The notes beneath the pieces were generated by a model. That model was given only the letters and a program-made list of their open reading frames with translations, ran no database searches and was not told the DNA's origin. This document shows positions 1 to 8,284 of a stretch of DNA of 48,467 nt, piece after piece. A program made the translations under genes and the position numbers. Source of the DNA: a bacterium (lineage in GTDB: Bacteria > Electryoneota > AABM5-125-24 > Hatepunaeales > Hatepunaeaceae); NCBI GenBank assembly GCA_025774605.1, contig JALGVR010000020.1:1-48467 (forward strand), read 5' to 3'. The stretch's first letter is position 1; each line of letters begins with the position of its first letter.

Positions 1-1749
1 AAAGAACTGATCGCCGGCGGTGGAGTAGTGCGCATCACCGCCGCCTACCGGGAACTGAAACCACTCAACGACAATACGGCTGAACATACCGGCGCAACCG
101 TCGCCTGGGAGCAGGATCCGCCCATAACCGGTAATGACGTGAGGCTGGCTGTGCTGGATTCCGGCTTCCAGCTTGATAATGAAGACCTGCCCGAGCCCGC
201 CGCAGCCATGGATTACGCGGATTATCCGGACACCAGTGAGGACGTTACCGACCTGCGCAGCGGGCATGGGACGCACGTCGCCGGCACCGCGTTCGGCTCG
301 GGTGTTCTGTCGGATGGGCGCTGGAAGGGAATGGCGTTCGATGCCGAACCGATCTACCTGAAGATCGGCAACGACTCGACCAGCAGTGCATCCTCCGCGG
401 CGATGGTGGGGGCGATCAGGGCGGCGGCGACCTGGTGCGAGGCGGATATTCTGACCTCAAGCTATGGCGGAAGGGACGGCTTCAATGACGGTTCATCCGC
501 AGATGAACAGACGGTTGACTGGGCGGTGGGACAGGGGGTGACGGTCTTCATGTCAGCCGGCAACGAGGTGACCGCGAAGACACATTACATGGCTGAAGTT
601 GCCGCCGGCGACACGACGGATCTCATACAGGTCATCACCAAGTACGTCAACGATCCGACCTACTGGAGCATCAGCATGAGCTGGTACGACGGACCGGATA
701 CTTCCCTGCACGACGTGCTGACCGCGAGGATCTTCGACGGTGATGGCGATCTGATCGAATACGACGAGCTTGACCAGGTTTCCAGCCCGCGCGGGACGGA
801 GGCTCGCGAGTACATGCCTGTGGAGATGATGCCGCGCGACAGTGCTTCATTCTTTGTGGAGGTCGTCAACCATTCCGATCACGATCGAGTTTTTCACCTT
901 TACACGGTGAGCGGGCATTGGTATGTGCGTTTCCGTCATCCTGCGCCGGAATATACTGTCGTGGCTCCATCAACGGCTGACAGTTGCATCTCGGTCGGTG
1001 CGTTCATCGTGCGGAACAGGTGGAGGGATTATCTCGGTGAAGATCATTTCATCGACTGGGATGTGATCGGAGAGTTGGCGGGGTTTTCTTCGCAGGGACC
1101 GCGCATCGACGGATTGCTCAAACCGAATATCACCGCCCCCGGACAGCGGACGATCTCATGCCGCGACAGCCGCAATATCCGGTTGGGTGGAACCGCCGAC
1201 TACCTGATCATCTCCAACGACGGCAATGAAGGACTGCCGGCGGACTATATCGCGATGATGGGCACTTCGATGTCAAGCCCGGCCGCCGCCGGTACGGCGG
1301 CGCTGATCCTGCAGACCAGACCCGGTTGCAGCTCCAGTGAGCTTAGAGACATGATTTATCGCGGCGCGAGAAGTGATGAATATACCGGTGAAGTGCCGAA
1401 CACAAGCTGGGGTTGGGGTAAAATCGATTTTCCCGGCGCGCGGTCGGCGCCTGACGACCACGGGCGATATGCAATTCCGCTTGATCCGAGCCTGGAATCG
1501 ATCTATCCGAATCCGTTCAACGCCGGATTCAAGGTCGGATTCAGCACAGCCCGCAGCGGTGTTGTTCTCCTGCTGCTTTATGACACGCTCGGTCGTAAAA
1601 TCTGGTCGAAGTCGATGAATATCGATAATCCCGGTGTACATTATATCACATTGGTCGATGAGTTGAGGGGGATGTCCTCAGGAACCTATATGCTGTCCAT
1701 AAGGGACGCAGGCGGACAGACGTATCGTCCGGTAACGCTGATGAAATGA
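1..1749 (+). CDS. Secreted subtilisin-like serine protease (S8) with C-terminal sorting domain, 5' partial
   Basis: Peptidase of the subtilase family, probably exported and anchored or released at the cell surface. The frame is open to base 1, so the signal peptide and propeptide lie outside the window; a GTG at 28 is an internal codon or at best an alternative start. Counting from that GTG, the catalytic triad is visible as Asp44 in AVLDSGF, His80 in GHGTHVAGT and Ser414 in GTSMSSPAAAG. An insert between the His and Ser blocks, about residues 185-310, looks like a beta-rich PPC/PA-like domain. The last ~85 residues start with SIYPNPFN and read YDTLGRKI and SGTYMLSI, the FlgD-like/type IX secretion sorting module common in FCB bacteria. 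Family assignment is firm; the substrate is unknown. Confidence 0.93.
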   Translation, partial: KELIAGGGVVRITAAYRELKPLNDNTAEHTGATVAWEQDPPITGNDVRLAVLDSGFQLDNEDLPEPAAAMDYADYPDTSEDVTDLRSGHGTHVAGTAFGSGVLSDGRWKGMAFDAEPIYLKIGNDSTSSASSAAMVGAIRAAATWCEADILTSSYGGRDGFNDGSSADEQTVDWAVGQGVTVFMSAGNEVTAKTHYMAEVAAGDTTDLIQVITKYVNDPTYWSISMSWYDGPDTSLHDVLTARIFDGDGDLIEYDELDQVSSPRGTEAREYMPVEMMPRDSASFFVEVVNHSDHDRVFHLYTVSGHWYVRFRHPAPEYTVVAPSTADSCISVGAFIVRNRWRDYLGEDHFIDWDVIGELAGFSSQGPRIDGLLKPNITAPGQRTISCRDSRNIRLGGTADYLIISNDGNEGLPADYIAMMGTSMSSPAAAGTAALILQTRPGCSSSELRDMIYRGARSDEYTGEVPNTSWGWGKIDFPGARSAPDDHGRYAIPLDPSLESIYPNPFNAGFKVGFSTARSGVVLLLLYDTLGRKIWSKSMNIDNPGVHYITLVDELRGMSSGTYMLSIRDAGGQTYRPVTLMK

Positions 1750-1816
1750 TGGAATGTCTTTAATCGGCGTAAAGGGTTGCAGGATGGTGGAATATATAGT
1801 ATCTTAGTTGTTTCGT

Positions 1817-1822
1817 TATAAT
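1817..1822 (+). promoter_or_regulatory. Candidate -10 box (TATAAT) upstream of the lytic transglycosylase
   Basis: A perfect TATAAT consensus sits 72 bases before the likely ATG. No good -35 hexamer lies at the usual distance. The box abuts the octanucleotide repeat, so the repeat would be transcribed as 5' leader. Confidence 0.3.
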
Positions 1823-1884
1823 CACTCGATCACTCGATCACTCGATCACTCGATTACTCGATCACTCGTTCACTCGATCACTTG
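1821..1884 (+). repeat. Octanucleotide tandem repeat, 8 units of ATCACTCG
   Basis: Eight consecutive 8-base units: positions 1821, 1829, 1837, 1845 and 1861 are exact ATCACTCG, while 1853, 1869 and 1877 carry one substitution each. The array ends directly before the GGAGAG ribosome-binding site of the downstream gene. Because 8 is not a multiple of 3, any reading frame running through it would shift when the copy number changes. The ORF can be extended upstream through the repeat (from 1808), but that extension encodes only low-complexity HSITRS-type peptide and is unlikely to be real protein. Confidence 0.92.
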
Positions 1885-1894
1885 GAGAGTGTAT

Positions 1895-3751
1895 ATGTAT
1901 CTTACCGTTCAGTTGATACTGTCAACGGCAGTGGCTGCCATGGCTGTTGTTCAGCCGGTGCATGTTGACGATGTCGACCTCGATAATTACGTCGAGCCGC
2001 TCGTTGAAACATACGGACCGAACCCCGAGATCGACAGTTGCGCGGTATTAATTGAGCGATTGGAGCAGGAGACGCGCCTTGGAAACGTTACAGATATGGG
2101 GGGAGATTTTCACTCGCTCTTCCAACTTCTGCTGTCGATCGAGCCTGAACCGTTCAGCTATCAAGAGGAACGCCTGTATGATCTGACTGAACGCGCCAAG
2201 CAGGCTTTTGCGGCATATTTGCATTCGGTGAACGAGCTGCCCGAGGACGTCGAGCCGAGCTTTATCTGGAGCGAAATCGACACCCTCTCGATGTCGCCCG
2301 AGTTGCGTGAAACCGCCGGAGACCTGTTTGACATCATCGAAACCGTTGACAGTACGGATTTTGAGGTCGAGGAACCGGAGCTTATCCTTCGCCGTGACAG
2401 GCTGCCGCCGGTTCCGATGGTTATCAACCGGCGGGTGGAGCGGGCGATTACCTATTTCCAGACCAGGGGTCGCAAGGTGATGCAGAAGTGGCTCGACCGT
2501 TCAGCGGAGATGATTCCGGTGATTCTGCCGATCCTGCAGGAGGAAGGTCTGCCGGATGACCTGATCTACCTGTCGATGATTGAAAGCGGGTTTAACATCA
2601 GGGCATATTCTTACGCCCATGCCGCCGGTCCCTGGCAGTTCATATCCGCCACCGGGCGCAAGTTCGGTCTTGACATAGACTGGTGGTATGACGAGCGGCG
2701 GGACCCCGCGCTGTCCACCCGGGCGGCGGCGGCATACCTGAGAACGCTTTACGCCATGTTCAATGACTGGTACCTTGCCATGGCGGCGTATAACTGCGGT
2801 GAGGGCAAGGTCAGGCGTCATGTCAGGTATTATGGCGACGATTACTGGTCTCTCAGGCGGCTGCCGCGGCAAACGAGGAATTACATTCCCACATACATCG
2901 CCGCCACGATTATCGCCAAGAGTCCGGAATTGTATGGTTTTTACAAGCCCGAACCGATTCCGCCGGCCGGGTTCGAGCGAGTGGTCATCAGGGAATGTGT
3001 TGACCTGGGGGCTCTTGCCGGAGCCGCCGGTACCGATGTTGCCACACTGCGAAAGCTCAACCCGGCAATTGTCCGCTGGTGTACACCCCCCAACCGGGAC
3101 AGCATCCGGGTGAATCTCCCGGTCGGTTCGATCGCGGACGGTTTCTGGGACAGGTATAAGCAGATACCGGCAGAGAAGAAGGTCAGCTATATCCGGCACA
3201 GGGTTCGGCGTGGAGAAACCCTGTCTACGATTGCCAGGCGATACGGGGTTCCGATGAGCATGATCATCCGACATCCGAAAAACCGGATCCGCAATCGTCA
3301 CTGGATCCGCGCCGGTCAAGTGCTGTTTATTCCCGGCGTTTCACCGGGCAGAGCCAGGCAGGTCAAGAGCAGAAGAAGCGATCCGGACGATCTTATGCCG
3401 ACCGGCACCGTTCATGTCGTCAGACGAGGTGAGACGCTAAGCGGGATTGCCGGGAGGTATGGCATGACCGTCTCACAACTCAAGCGGTTGAACAGATTAT
3501 GGGGTAAACGGTACATTTATCCGAATCAACGGCTGCGGATAAGCAGTGGAAAGCAATTTGCAAAGGGCGCAGCAACCGGTGCGCTCTCAGGCAAGGGTGC
3601 CAGGAGTCACATTGTTGCTCCCGGTGACAGTCTTTGGCTTATCGCACGTAAATACGGCGTTTCAGTTGAACTTTTGAGGCGTGCGAACGGTTTGCAGGGA
3701 AGGTCGTTGATCAAACCGGGGCAGAGACTTACAATTCCGGTTTCCAATTGA
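1895..3751 (+). CDS. mltD: Membrane-bound lytic murein transglycosylase D-like, with three LysM domains
   Basis: Cleaves the MurNAc-GlcNAc bond of peptidoglycan in the periplasm. I chose ATG 1895, preceded by TTGGAGAG, over an upstream extension that merely reads through a tandem repeat; it gives 618 aa beginning with a hydrophobic signal segment. The SLT domain lies at about residues 200-335: the catalytic Glu is E230 in SMIESGF, followed by AAGPWQFISATG and MAAYNCGEG. Three LysM peptidoglycan-binding motifs follow at roughly 432, 506 and 571 (RRGETLSTIARRYG, RRGETLSGIAGRYG, APGDSLWLIARKYG). The architecture matches MltD, which usually carries two or more LysM repeats. An HU-family gene follows 24 bases downstream. 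Confidence 0.93.
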   Translation: MYLTVQLILSTAVAAMAVVQPVHVDDVDLDNYVEPLVETYGPNPEIDSCAVLIERLEQETRLGNVTDMGGDFHSLFQLLLSIEPEPFSYQEERLYDLTERAKQAFAAYLHSVNELPEDVEPSFIWSEIDTLSMSPELRETAGDLFDIIETVDSTDFEVEEPELILRRDRLPPVPMVINRRVERAITYFQTRGRKVMQKWLDRSAEMIPVILPILQEEGLPDDLIYLSMIESGFNIRAYSYAHAAGPWQFISATGRKFGLDIDWWYDERRDPALSTRAAAAYLRTLYAMFNDWYLAMAAYNCGEGKVRRHVRYYGDDYWSLRRLPRQTRNYIPTYIAATIIAKSPELYGFYKPEPIPPAGFERVVIRECVDLGALAGAAGTDVATLRKLNPAIVRWCTPPNRDSIRVNLPVGSIADGFWDRYKQIPAEKKVSYIRHRVRRGETLSTIARRYGVPMSMIIRHPKNRIRNRHWIRAGQVLFIPGVSPGRARQVKSRRSDPDDLMPTGTVHVVRRGETLSGIAGRYGMTVSQLKRLNRLWGKRYIYPNQRLRISSGKQFAKGAATGALSGKGARSHIVAPGDSLWLIARKYGVSVELLRRANGLQGRSLIKPGQRLTIPVSN

Positions 3752-3775
3752 TGAAGGATTTTCGAGAGGAAAATT

Positions 3776-4060
3776 ATGAATCGAGCTGAAATCATTGAGA
3801 GTGTTTCCGACAGGACAGGATTGACGCGTCTTGAGGTGTCCGCCGTGTTTGAAGGGATCCTGAAGATGATCGAATCGGAGCTTGCCCGCGGTGGAACCGT
3901 TGAACTCAGACGATTCGGAACGTTCCGCTGTGTAAAACGGGCGGCGCGCCGGGCGGTCAACCCCCGTACCGGCGAACCGGTTCATGTCGATCAGCGGATC
4001 ATGCCGGTTTTCAAGCCGTCGCCCAAGTTGCGTGAAGCGGTCGCGGCGGTGAAACTTTAG
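3776..4060 (+). CDS. HU/IHF family DNA-binding protein
   Basis: Small (94 aa) histone-like protein that bends and compacts DNA as a dimer. Typical features are an N-terminal helical dimer region (MNRAEIIESVSDRTG), the beta-arm segment with RRFGTFRCVKRAARR, the NPRTGEPV motif that inserts in the minor groove, and the C-terminal FKPSPKLREAV. It sits 24 bases after the transglycosylase gene with a GAGAGGA-type ribosome site before ATG 3776. HU and the IHF subunits cannot be separated from sequence alone. Confidence 0.93.
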   Translation: MNRAEIIESVSDRTGLTRLEVSAVFEGILKMIESELARGGTVELRRFGTFRCVKRAARRAVNPRTGEPVHVDQRIMPVFKPSPKLREAVAAVKL

Positions 4061-4191
4061 GTTGAAGTCAAGACGTCAGTAACTGTTTGAAAGAGAAATA
4101 GAGCCTTTCTTCAGCGGCTCAGGAATCTGCTGGGGAGAGATTACGCATTGCGTTTTCGTGAAATAAGTAGATAAAACTAAGCGAGGAGTCA

Positions 4192-4287
4192 TTGCCCTGC
4201 GGTAAAAAACGTAAACGACATAAGATGTCGACACACAAACGGAAGAAACGGCTGCGCAAGAACCGTCACAAGAAGAAGAACCGTTAG
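4192..4287 (+). CDS. 31-aa basic AURKAIP1/COX24-type protein
   Basis: Very short gene starting at TTG 4192, with GAGG/AGGAG just upstream. The product begins MPCGKKRKRHKMSTHKRKKR and ends KNRHKKKNR: almost entirely Lys, Arg and His. This is the pattern of the AURKAIP1/COX24-domain small proteins annotated in Bacteroidetes and relatives, which resemble mitochondrial ribosome small-subunit proteins. A role as a small-subunit ribosomal extension is therefore likely but inferred. It lies between the HU gene and the phosphodiesterase gene, 20 bases before the latter's start, and is short enough to escape standard gene calling. Confidence 0.78.
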   Translation: MPCGKKRKRHKMSTHKRKKRLRKNRHKKKNR

Positions 4288-4307
4288 ACAAATACAGGAG
4301 CGGCGTG

Positions 4308-4799
4308 ATGGCAAGGATCCTGGTGATGGCAGATACACATCTGGATCAACTTACGCCCGGCATTCCCGATACTATTCTGCACGAGATCAGGAATTGTGAT
4401 CAGGTTATACACGCCGGTGATTTTACCGGCGAAGACTGTTATCGACAACTGAGTTCTTTAACCCGCTTGGTTGCTGTGCACGGCAACATGGATTGCATGT
4501 TTTTATCAAGTATGCTTCCTGCGAAACTGCAGACCAATATAGAGAATGTCAGGATAGGGATTATCCATGGGGTCGGATCTCCCCGACACACCCTGCACTA
4601 CGCGCGCTCCTCCTTCCAGGATTTGGATCTCATTATCTTTGGTCACAGTCATCAACCATTTATCGAGAGATTTAACGGTGTGACGATGTTCAACCCGGGT
4701 AGTACGACTGCGCCGCGCTCTCACCCTTTTCCCAGTTATGGTATTTTGGAGATCAAAGACGGGGAATTCCAGACAAGGATTGTTCAAATGAAGCGCTAA
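4308..4799 (+). CDS. YfcE/MJ0936-family metallophosphoesterase
   Basis: Calcineurin-like phosphodiesterase of 163 aa. Metal-binding motifs run in the family order: D9 and H11 in MADTHLD, then HAGDF, HGNMD, the histidine in GIIHG, and GHSHQP near residue 110. ATG 4308 is preferred because AGGAG at 4296-4300 is seven bases away; GTG 4305, directly before it, is the alternative. YfcE-type enzymes hydrolyse phosphodiesters such as bis-pNPP, but physiological substrates are mostly unknown. About 105 bases without a gene follow before xseA. Confidence 0.9.
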   Translation: MARILVMADTHLDQLTPGIPDTILHEIRNCDQVIHAGDFTGEDCYRQLSSLTRLVAVHGNMDCMFLSSMLPAKLQTNIENVRIGIIHGVGSPRHTLHYARSSFQDLDLIIFGHSHQPFIERFNGVTMFNPGSTTAPRSHPFPSYGILEIKDGEFQTRIVQMKR

Positions 4800-4904
4800 G
4801 CCGAATGTGGATACAAGGTTGAGAATTGAAAATATCCAATAACCTGTCAGAATTACCGAAACTTCCCCTGCCGTTATCATGATCCTTCAACATGATGATG
4901 TTCA

Positions 4905-6113
4905 TTGAACGTCGCTGAGGAGATATTTTCGGTTGGGCGCCTGACCCGGATTATCCGTGACCTGTTGGATGACGGGTTGCCCATGGTCTGGGTTGAGGGT
5001 GAGTTGTCCAATGTTACGCTGCACCGATCCGGTCACCGTTATTTTACGTTGAAGGATGCGGAAGCGCAGATTCAATGCGTGATGTGGCGAACGCGTCGTG
5101 CGCCGGCGTTCGAACTCGAAGAGGGCGTGAAGGTTCGGGCGTTCGGCAGGGTTACGGTCTGGGAGCGCGGCGGCAGGTACCAGCTTGACACGGTTTCAAT
5201 TCTGACCGTCGGTGTCGGCGATCTTCAAACCGCCTTCGAGGAACTTAAGCGAAAGCTCGGCGCCGAAGGTCTGTTTGATCTGGAGCGCAAACGTCCCCTG
5301 CCCAAATACCCCCGAGCCATTGGCATCGCCACCTCACCGACAGGCGCCGCCGTTCGAGACCTGGTTTGGGGATTTGCCGCGCGCTTCCCGCCCGCACAGT
5401 TATATCTGATTCCTGTCAAGGTTCAGGGTGAAGGTGCGGCTCGGGATGTTTCGCGGGCGATCGCGGCGTTCAACCGATCAGGATTGGTGGACATCATTGT
5501 AATCGGTCGCGGCGGTGGATCGATCGAGGACTTGTGGGCGTTCAACGAGGAGATGGTTGTGCGGGCGGTCGCCGCGTCCGAACTGCCGGTGGTATCGGCG
5601 GTCGGTCACGAGGTGGACGTAACCCTCAGCGATCTGGCCGCCGACCTGCGCGCCCCGACACCGACCGCCGCTGCTGCGCTGGTGGTGCCGGATCGAACGG
5701 ATCTGAAACGGCGGCTTTCCGAAAAGCTGACCGCGATATCGCGCTCGCTCGCTCGCAGCCTTGAACTCTGGCGGGAAAGGGTAAACGGTCTTGCCAGCAG
5801 TTACGGAATGAAGCGTGTTGTTGTACGCATCGCCGAAGAGAGACGGCGGCTCGATGACAGCGCGGCTCGGCTTGAATCCGCGCTGGTGAAGAAAATAAGC
5901 GATCTTGGACGAGGCGTCGAGTCTGCAGCTCAACGGCTCCAAGCATTGTCACCCGCACGTGTGTTCGATCGGGGTTATTGTATTGCGAAGAGAGCTGATG
6001 AGACAATCGTCAGGTCGGCGAGGGATATTTCAAGCGGTGACGAGCTTGATCTCGTCTTCAAAGATGGAGGCGCGCACACAAGAGTTGAGGAGATCCACAT
6101 AAATGACAGATGA
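4905..6113 (+). CDS. xseA: Exodeoxyribonuclease VII large subunit
   Basis: Catalytic subunit of the single-strand-specific exonuclease VII used in mismatch repair and DNA clean-up. It has 402 aa. The N-terminal OB fold (VWVEGELSNVTLHRSGHRYF) occupies about residues 1-100; the catalytic core contains GIATSPTGAAVRD and the glycine-rich GRGGGSIEDLWAFNEE, followed by SAVGHEVDVTLSDLAADLRAPTPTAAA. A coiled-coil C-terminus for XseB binding follows. The start is TTG 4905; the ATGs just upstream (4892, 4895, 4898) are all out of frame. It overlaps xseB by 11 bases, indicating translational coupling. Confidence 0.96.
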   Translation: MNVAEEIFSVGRLTRIIRDLLDDGLPMVWVEGELSNVTLHRSGHRYFTLKDAEAQIQCVMWRTRRAPAFELEEGVKVRAFGRVTVWERGGRYQLDTVSILTVGVGDLQTAFEELKRKLGAEGLFDLERKRPLPKYPRAIGIATSPTGAAVRDLVWGFAARFPPAQLYLIPVKVQGEGAARDVSRAIAAFNRSGLVDIIVIGRGGGSIEDLWAFNEEMVVRAVAASELPVVSAVGHEVDVTLSDLAADLRAPTPTAAAALVVPDRTDLKRRLSEKLTAISRSLARSLELWRERVNGLASSYGMKRVVVRIAEERRRLDDSAARLESALVKKISDLGRGVESAAQRLQALSPARVFDRGYCIAKRADETIVRSARDISSGDELDLVFKDGGAHTRVEEIHINDR

Positions 6114-6345
6114 AACAAAACAGGGTTCTGATCCGTCATTCGAGGAGGCTTTCAAGCGGCTTGACGCGATCGCAGCGGAGCTGGACGACGGCAATACGCC
6201 GCTCGAGAGATCGTTCGTCCTGTTTGAAGAGGGTCAGAGACTGCTGAAGATATGTCACCGAATGCTGGATCAAGCTGAAAAACGGCTTAAAGTGATCACT
6301 GAAACCGGGGAAGGCTTCACGATAAAGGAAGAAAGTATTGATTGA
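6103..6345 (+). CDS. xseB: Exodeoxyribonuclease VII small subunit
   Basis: 80-aa partner subunit that decorates the XseA coiled coils. The signature is visible: FEEAFKRLDAIAAELDDGN, followed by LERSFVLFEEGQRLLKICHRML, the two helices of the XseB fold. It starts inside the end of xseA and overlaps dxs at its own 3' end, an arrangement (xseA-xseB-isoprenoid gene) common in bacteria. Confidence 0.95.
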   Translation: MTDETKQGSDPSFEEAFKRLDAIAAELDDGNTPLERSFVLFEEGQRLLKICHRMLDQAEKRLKVITETGEGFTIKEESID

Positions 6346-8284
6346 TCTGTCGCAATATCCGCTCCTGTCGCGGATTGACAGTCCGGTTGACTTGAAGCGG
6401 ATGCAGGCGGACGAGTTGGAGCTGCTTGCCGACGAAATGCGCAGGTTTCTTATCGACGTGGTTTCCCGCACCGGTGGACATCTGGGTTCAAATCTGGGCG
6501 CAGTGGAGCTGACAATCGCCCTTCACTACATCTATAATGCTCCCAGGGACTTGATTGTCTGGGACGTCGGCGCTCAGGCGTATCCACACAAGATCCTGAC
6601 CGGTCGGATGAAGCGATTCGACACGAATCGTCAATACGGCGGGATTTCGGGATTCCCTTATCGGGACGAGAGTGAATATGACACATTCTGTGTCGGGCAT
6701 TCATCCACTTCGATCTCGGCGGCTCTCGGCATGGCGATCGCTCGTGACCGGATGGGCGAAAAGCACAAGGTAATCGCGGTGATCGGTGACGGCGGCCTCA
6801 CCGGCGGCCTGGCATACGAGGGCTTCAATAACGCCGGCGCTTCCGAGGCTGATGTTACCGTTATCCTGAACGATAACCGCATGGCGATCTCACCCAGTGT
6901 CGGCGCGATGTCACAGTATCTGTCGGCCATCCGTTCAGATCCGCGTTTTGAGAAGCTCAAGGACGGCATGTGGCAGTTTACGGCTCGTCTTCCGAAGAGC
7001 GACAAGTTCCGCAAGGCGCTGCACGGCGTCGATGCGGGTCTGCGTGCGATGCTGGTTCCCGGATTGTGGTTCGAGAGGCTCGGTTTCCGTTACGCGGGTC
7101 CCATCGACGGCAACAACCTTTCAGAGCTGCTGAAGATGCTCGAATGGGTCAAGAGTGTATCCGGCCCGGTTCTTGTCCATGTTCTCACGCAGAAGGGCAA
7201 GGGGTATCCGCCGGCGGAAGAGGCATCCACGCGGCTTCATGGAGTGGGTAAATTCGATCCCCAGGTCGGTCCTGTCAGGAGCCGTAAGTCCCAGAAGAGT
7301 TTCAGCGCCCATTTCAGCGATGAACTGCTGAAGATCGCCGAAAAGGATGAGCGAATCATTGCCATTACACCGGCAATGATCGAAGGCAGCGCCCTCGGCA
7401 AGTTCCAGGAATCGTTTCCAGATCGTTGTTTTGACGTCGGAATCGCCGAACAGCACGCAGTGACGTTTGCCGCCGGCCTGGCAACACGGGGATTGATACC
7501 GGTGGCGATGATCTACTCGACGTTTCTCCAGCGCGCTTACGACCAGGTGATTCATGACGTGGCTCTGCAGAAGCTTCATGTGATCTTCGGCGTTGACCGC
7601 GCCGGGCTTGTCGGCGAAGACGGCCCGACACATCATGGCGCATTCGATATCAGCTACCTGCGTAATGTTCCCCACATTACCCTGTTGATACCTCGCGACC
7701 AGGCTCAGATGCGGCTCATGCTTCGCGCCGCCGTCTATGACATCGATGGACCGGTCGCCATTCGTTTTCCCCGCGGAACCTCTCCGAAATACCTTAAGAT
7801 TCCTGATATCGCGCCGGAACTCACTCGAGATGTAACGAGCCCGCAATTGCTCCGTGACGGTGCCGACGGGCTTATAATCAGTTCTGGAATCCTGCTCGCG
7901 GATTGCCTGAACGCGGCTGATGAACTTGCGGAGAAGGAAGGGCTGGATCTTGCCGTGCTTGATCTGCGGTGTGTAAAACCGCTGGATACTGAAGCGTTGC
8001 GCGACCTGGCGCACCACCACAAACGCTGGTTGTCGGTCGAGGAGAATGCCCTGATGGGTGGCATGGGATCGGCATTGCTGGAATTCATCAACGACCGCGG
8101 ATTGAAGGTCGAAGTCAGACGGATTGGTCTCCCGGATCGGTTTGTAACACATGGGGATCGGGACAGCCTGCTGAGTGAGGTTGGACTTGATCGTAAATCC
8201 ATCAGGCAGGCTGCGCGCAAGTGTTTCAAAAAGTCATCAAAAAGAGCGAGCGGCAGGGTTTATAAAGTAGGGTCAAAGGTTTGA
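6338..8284 (+). CDS. dxs: 1-deoxy-D-xylulose-5-phosphate synthase
   Basis: First enzyme of the MEP isoprenoid pathway: condenses pyruvate and glyceraldehyde 3-phosphate using thiamine diphosphate. At 648 aa it is full length. H48 lies in TGGHLGSNLGAVELT; the ThDP-binding GDGGLTGG with the following NDN, the transketolase-like pyrimidine domain (GIAEQHAVTFAAGLA) and the C-terminal domain (LDLRCVKPLD) all are present. The start is TTG 6338 after AAGGAAG, overlapping xseB by 8 bases; the stop overlaps nadK. Its presence implies isoprenoids are made by MEP, which matters for interpreting the HMG-CoA genes near 39-42 kb. Confidence 0.96.
   Translation: MIDLSQYPLLSRIDSPVDLKRMQADELELLADEMRRFLIDVVSRTGGHLGSNLGAVELTIALHYIYNAPRDLIVWDVGAQAYPHKILTGRMKRFDTNRQYGGISGFPYRDESEYDTFCVGHSSTSISAALGMAIARDRMGEKHKVIAVIGDGGLTGGLAYEGFNNAGASEADVTVILNDNRMAISPSVGAMSQYLSAIRSDPRFEKLKDGMWQFTARLPKSDKFRKALHGVDAGLRAMLVPGLWFERLGFRYAGPIDGNNLSELLKMLEWVKSVSGPVLVHVLTQKGKGYPPAEEASTRLHGVGKFDPQVGPVRSRKSQKSFSAHFSDELLKIAEKDERIIAITPAMIEGSALGKFQESFPDRCFDVGIAEQHAVTFAAGLATRGLIPVAMIYSTFLQRAYDQVIHDVALQKLHVIFGVDRAGLVGEDGPTHHGAFDISYLRNVPHITLLIPRDQAQMRLMLRAAVYDIDGPVAIRFPRGTSPKYLKIPDIAPELTRDVTSPQLLRDGADGLIISSGILLADCLNAADELAEKEGLDLAVLDLRCVKPLDTEALRDLAHHHKRWLSVEENALMGGMGSALLEFINDRGLKVEVRRIGLPDRFVTHGDRDSLLSEVGLDRKSIRQAARKCFKKSSKRASGRVYKVGSKV

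Noticed and set aside
2501-3319. 272-aa minus-strand ORF opposite the transglycosylase
   Set aside because: Antisense of a well-defined SLT/LysM gene; no signal or motif.
7121-8152. 343-aa minus-strand ORF opposite dxs
   Set aside because: Antisense shadow of a firmly identified dxs; no domain recognised.
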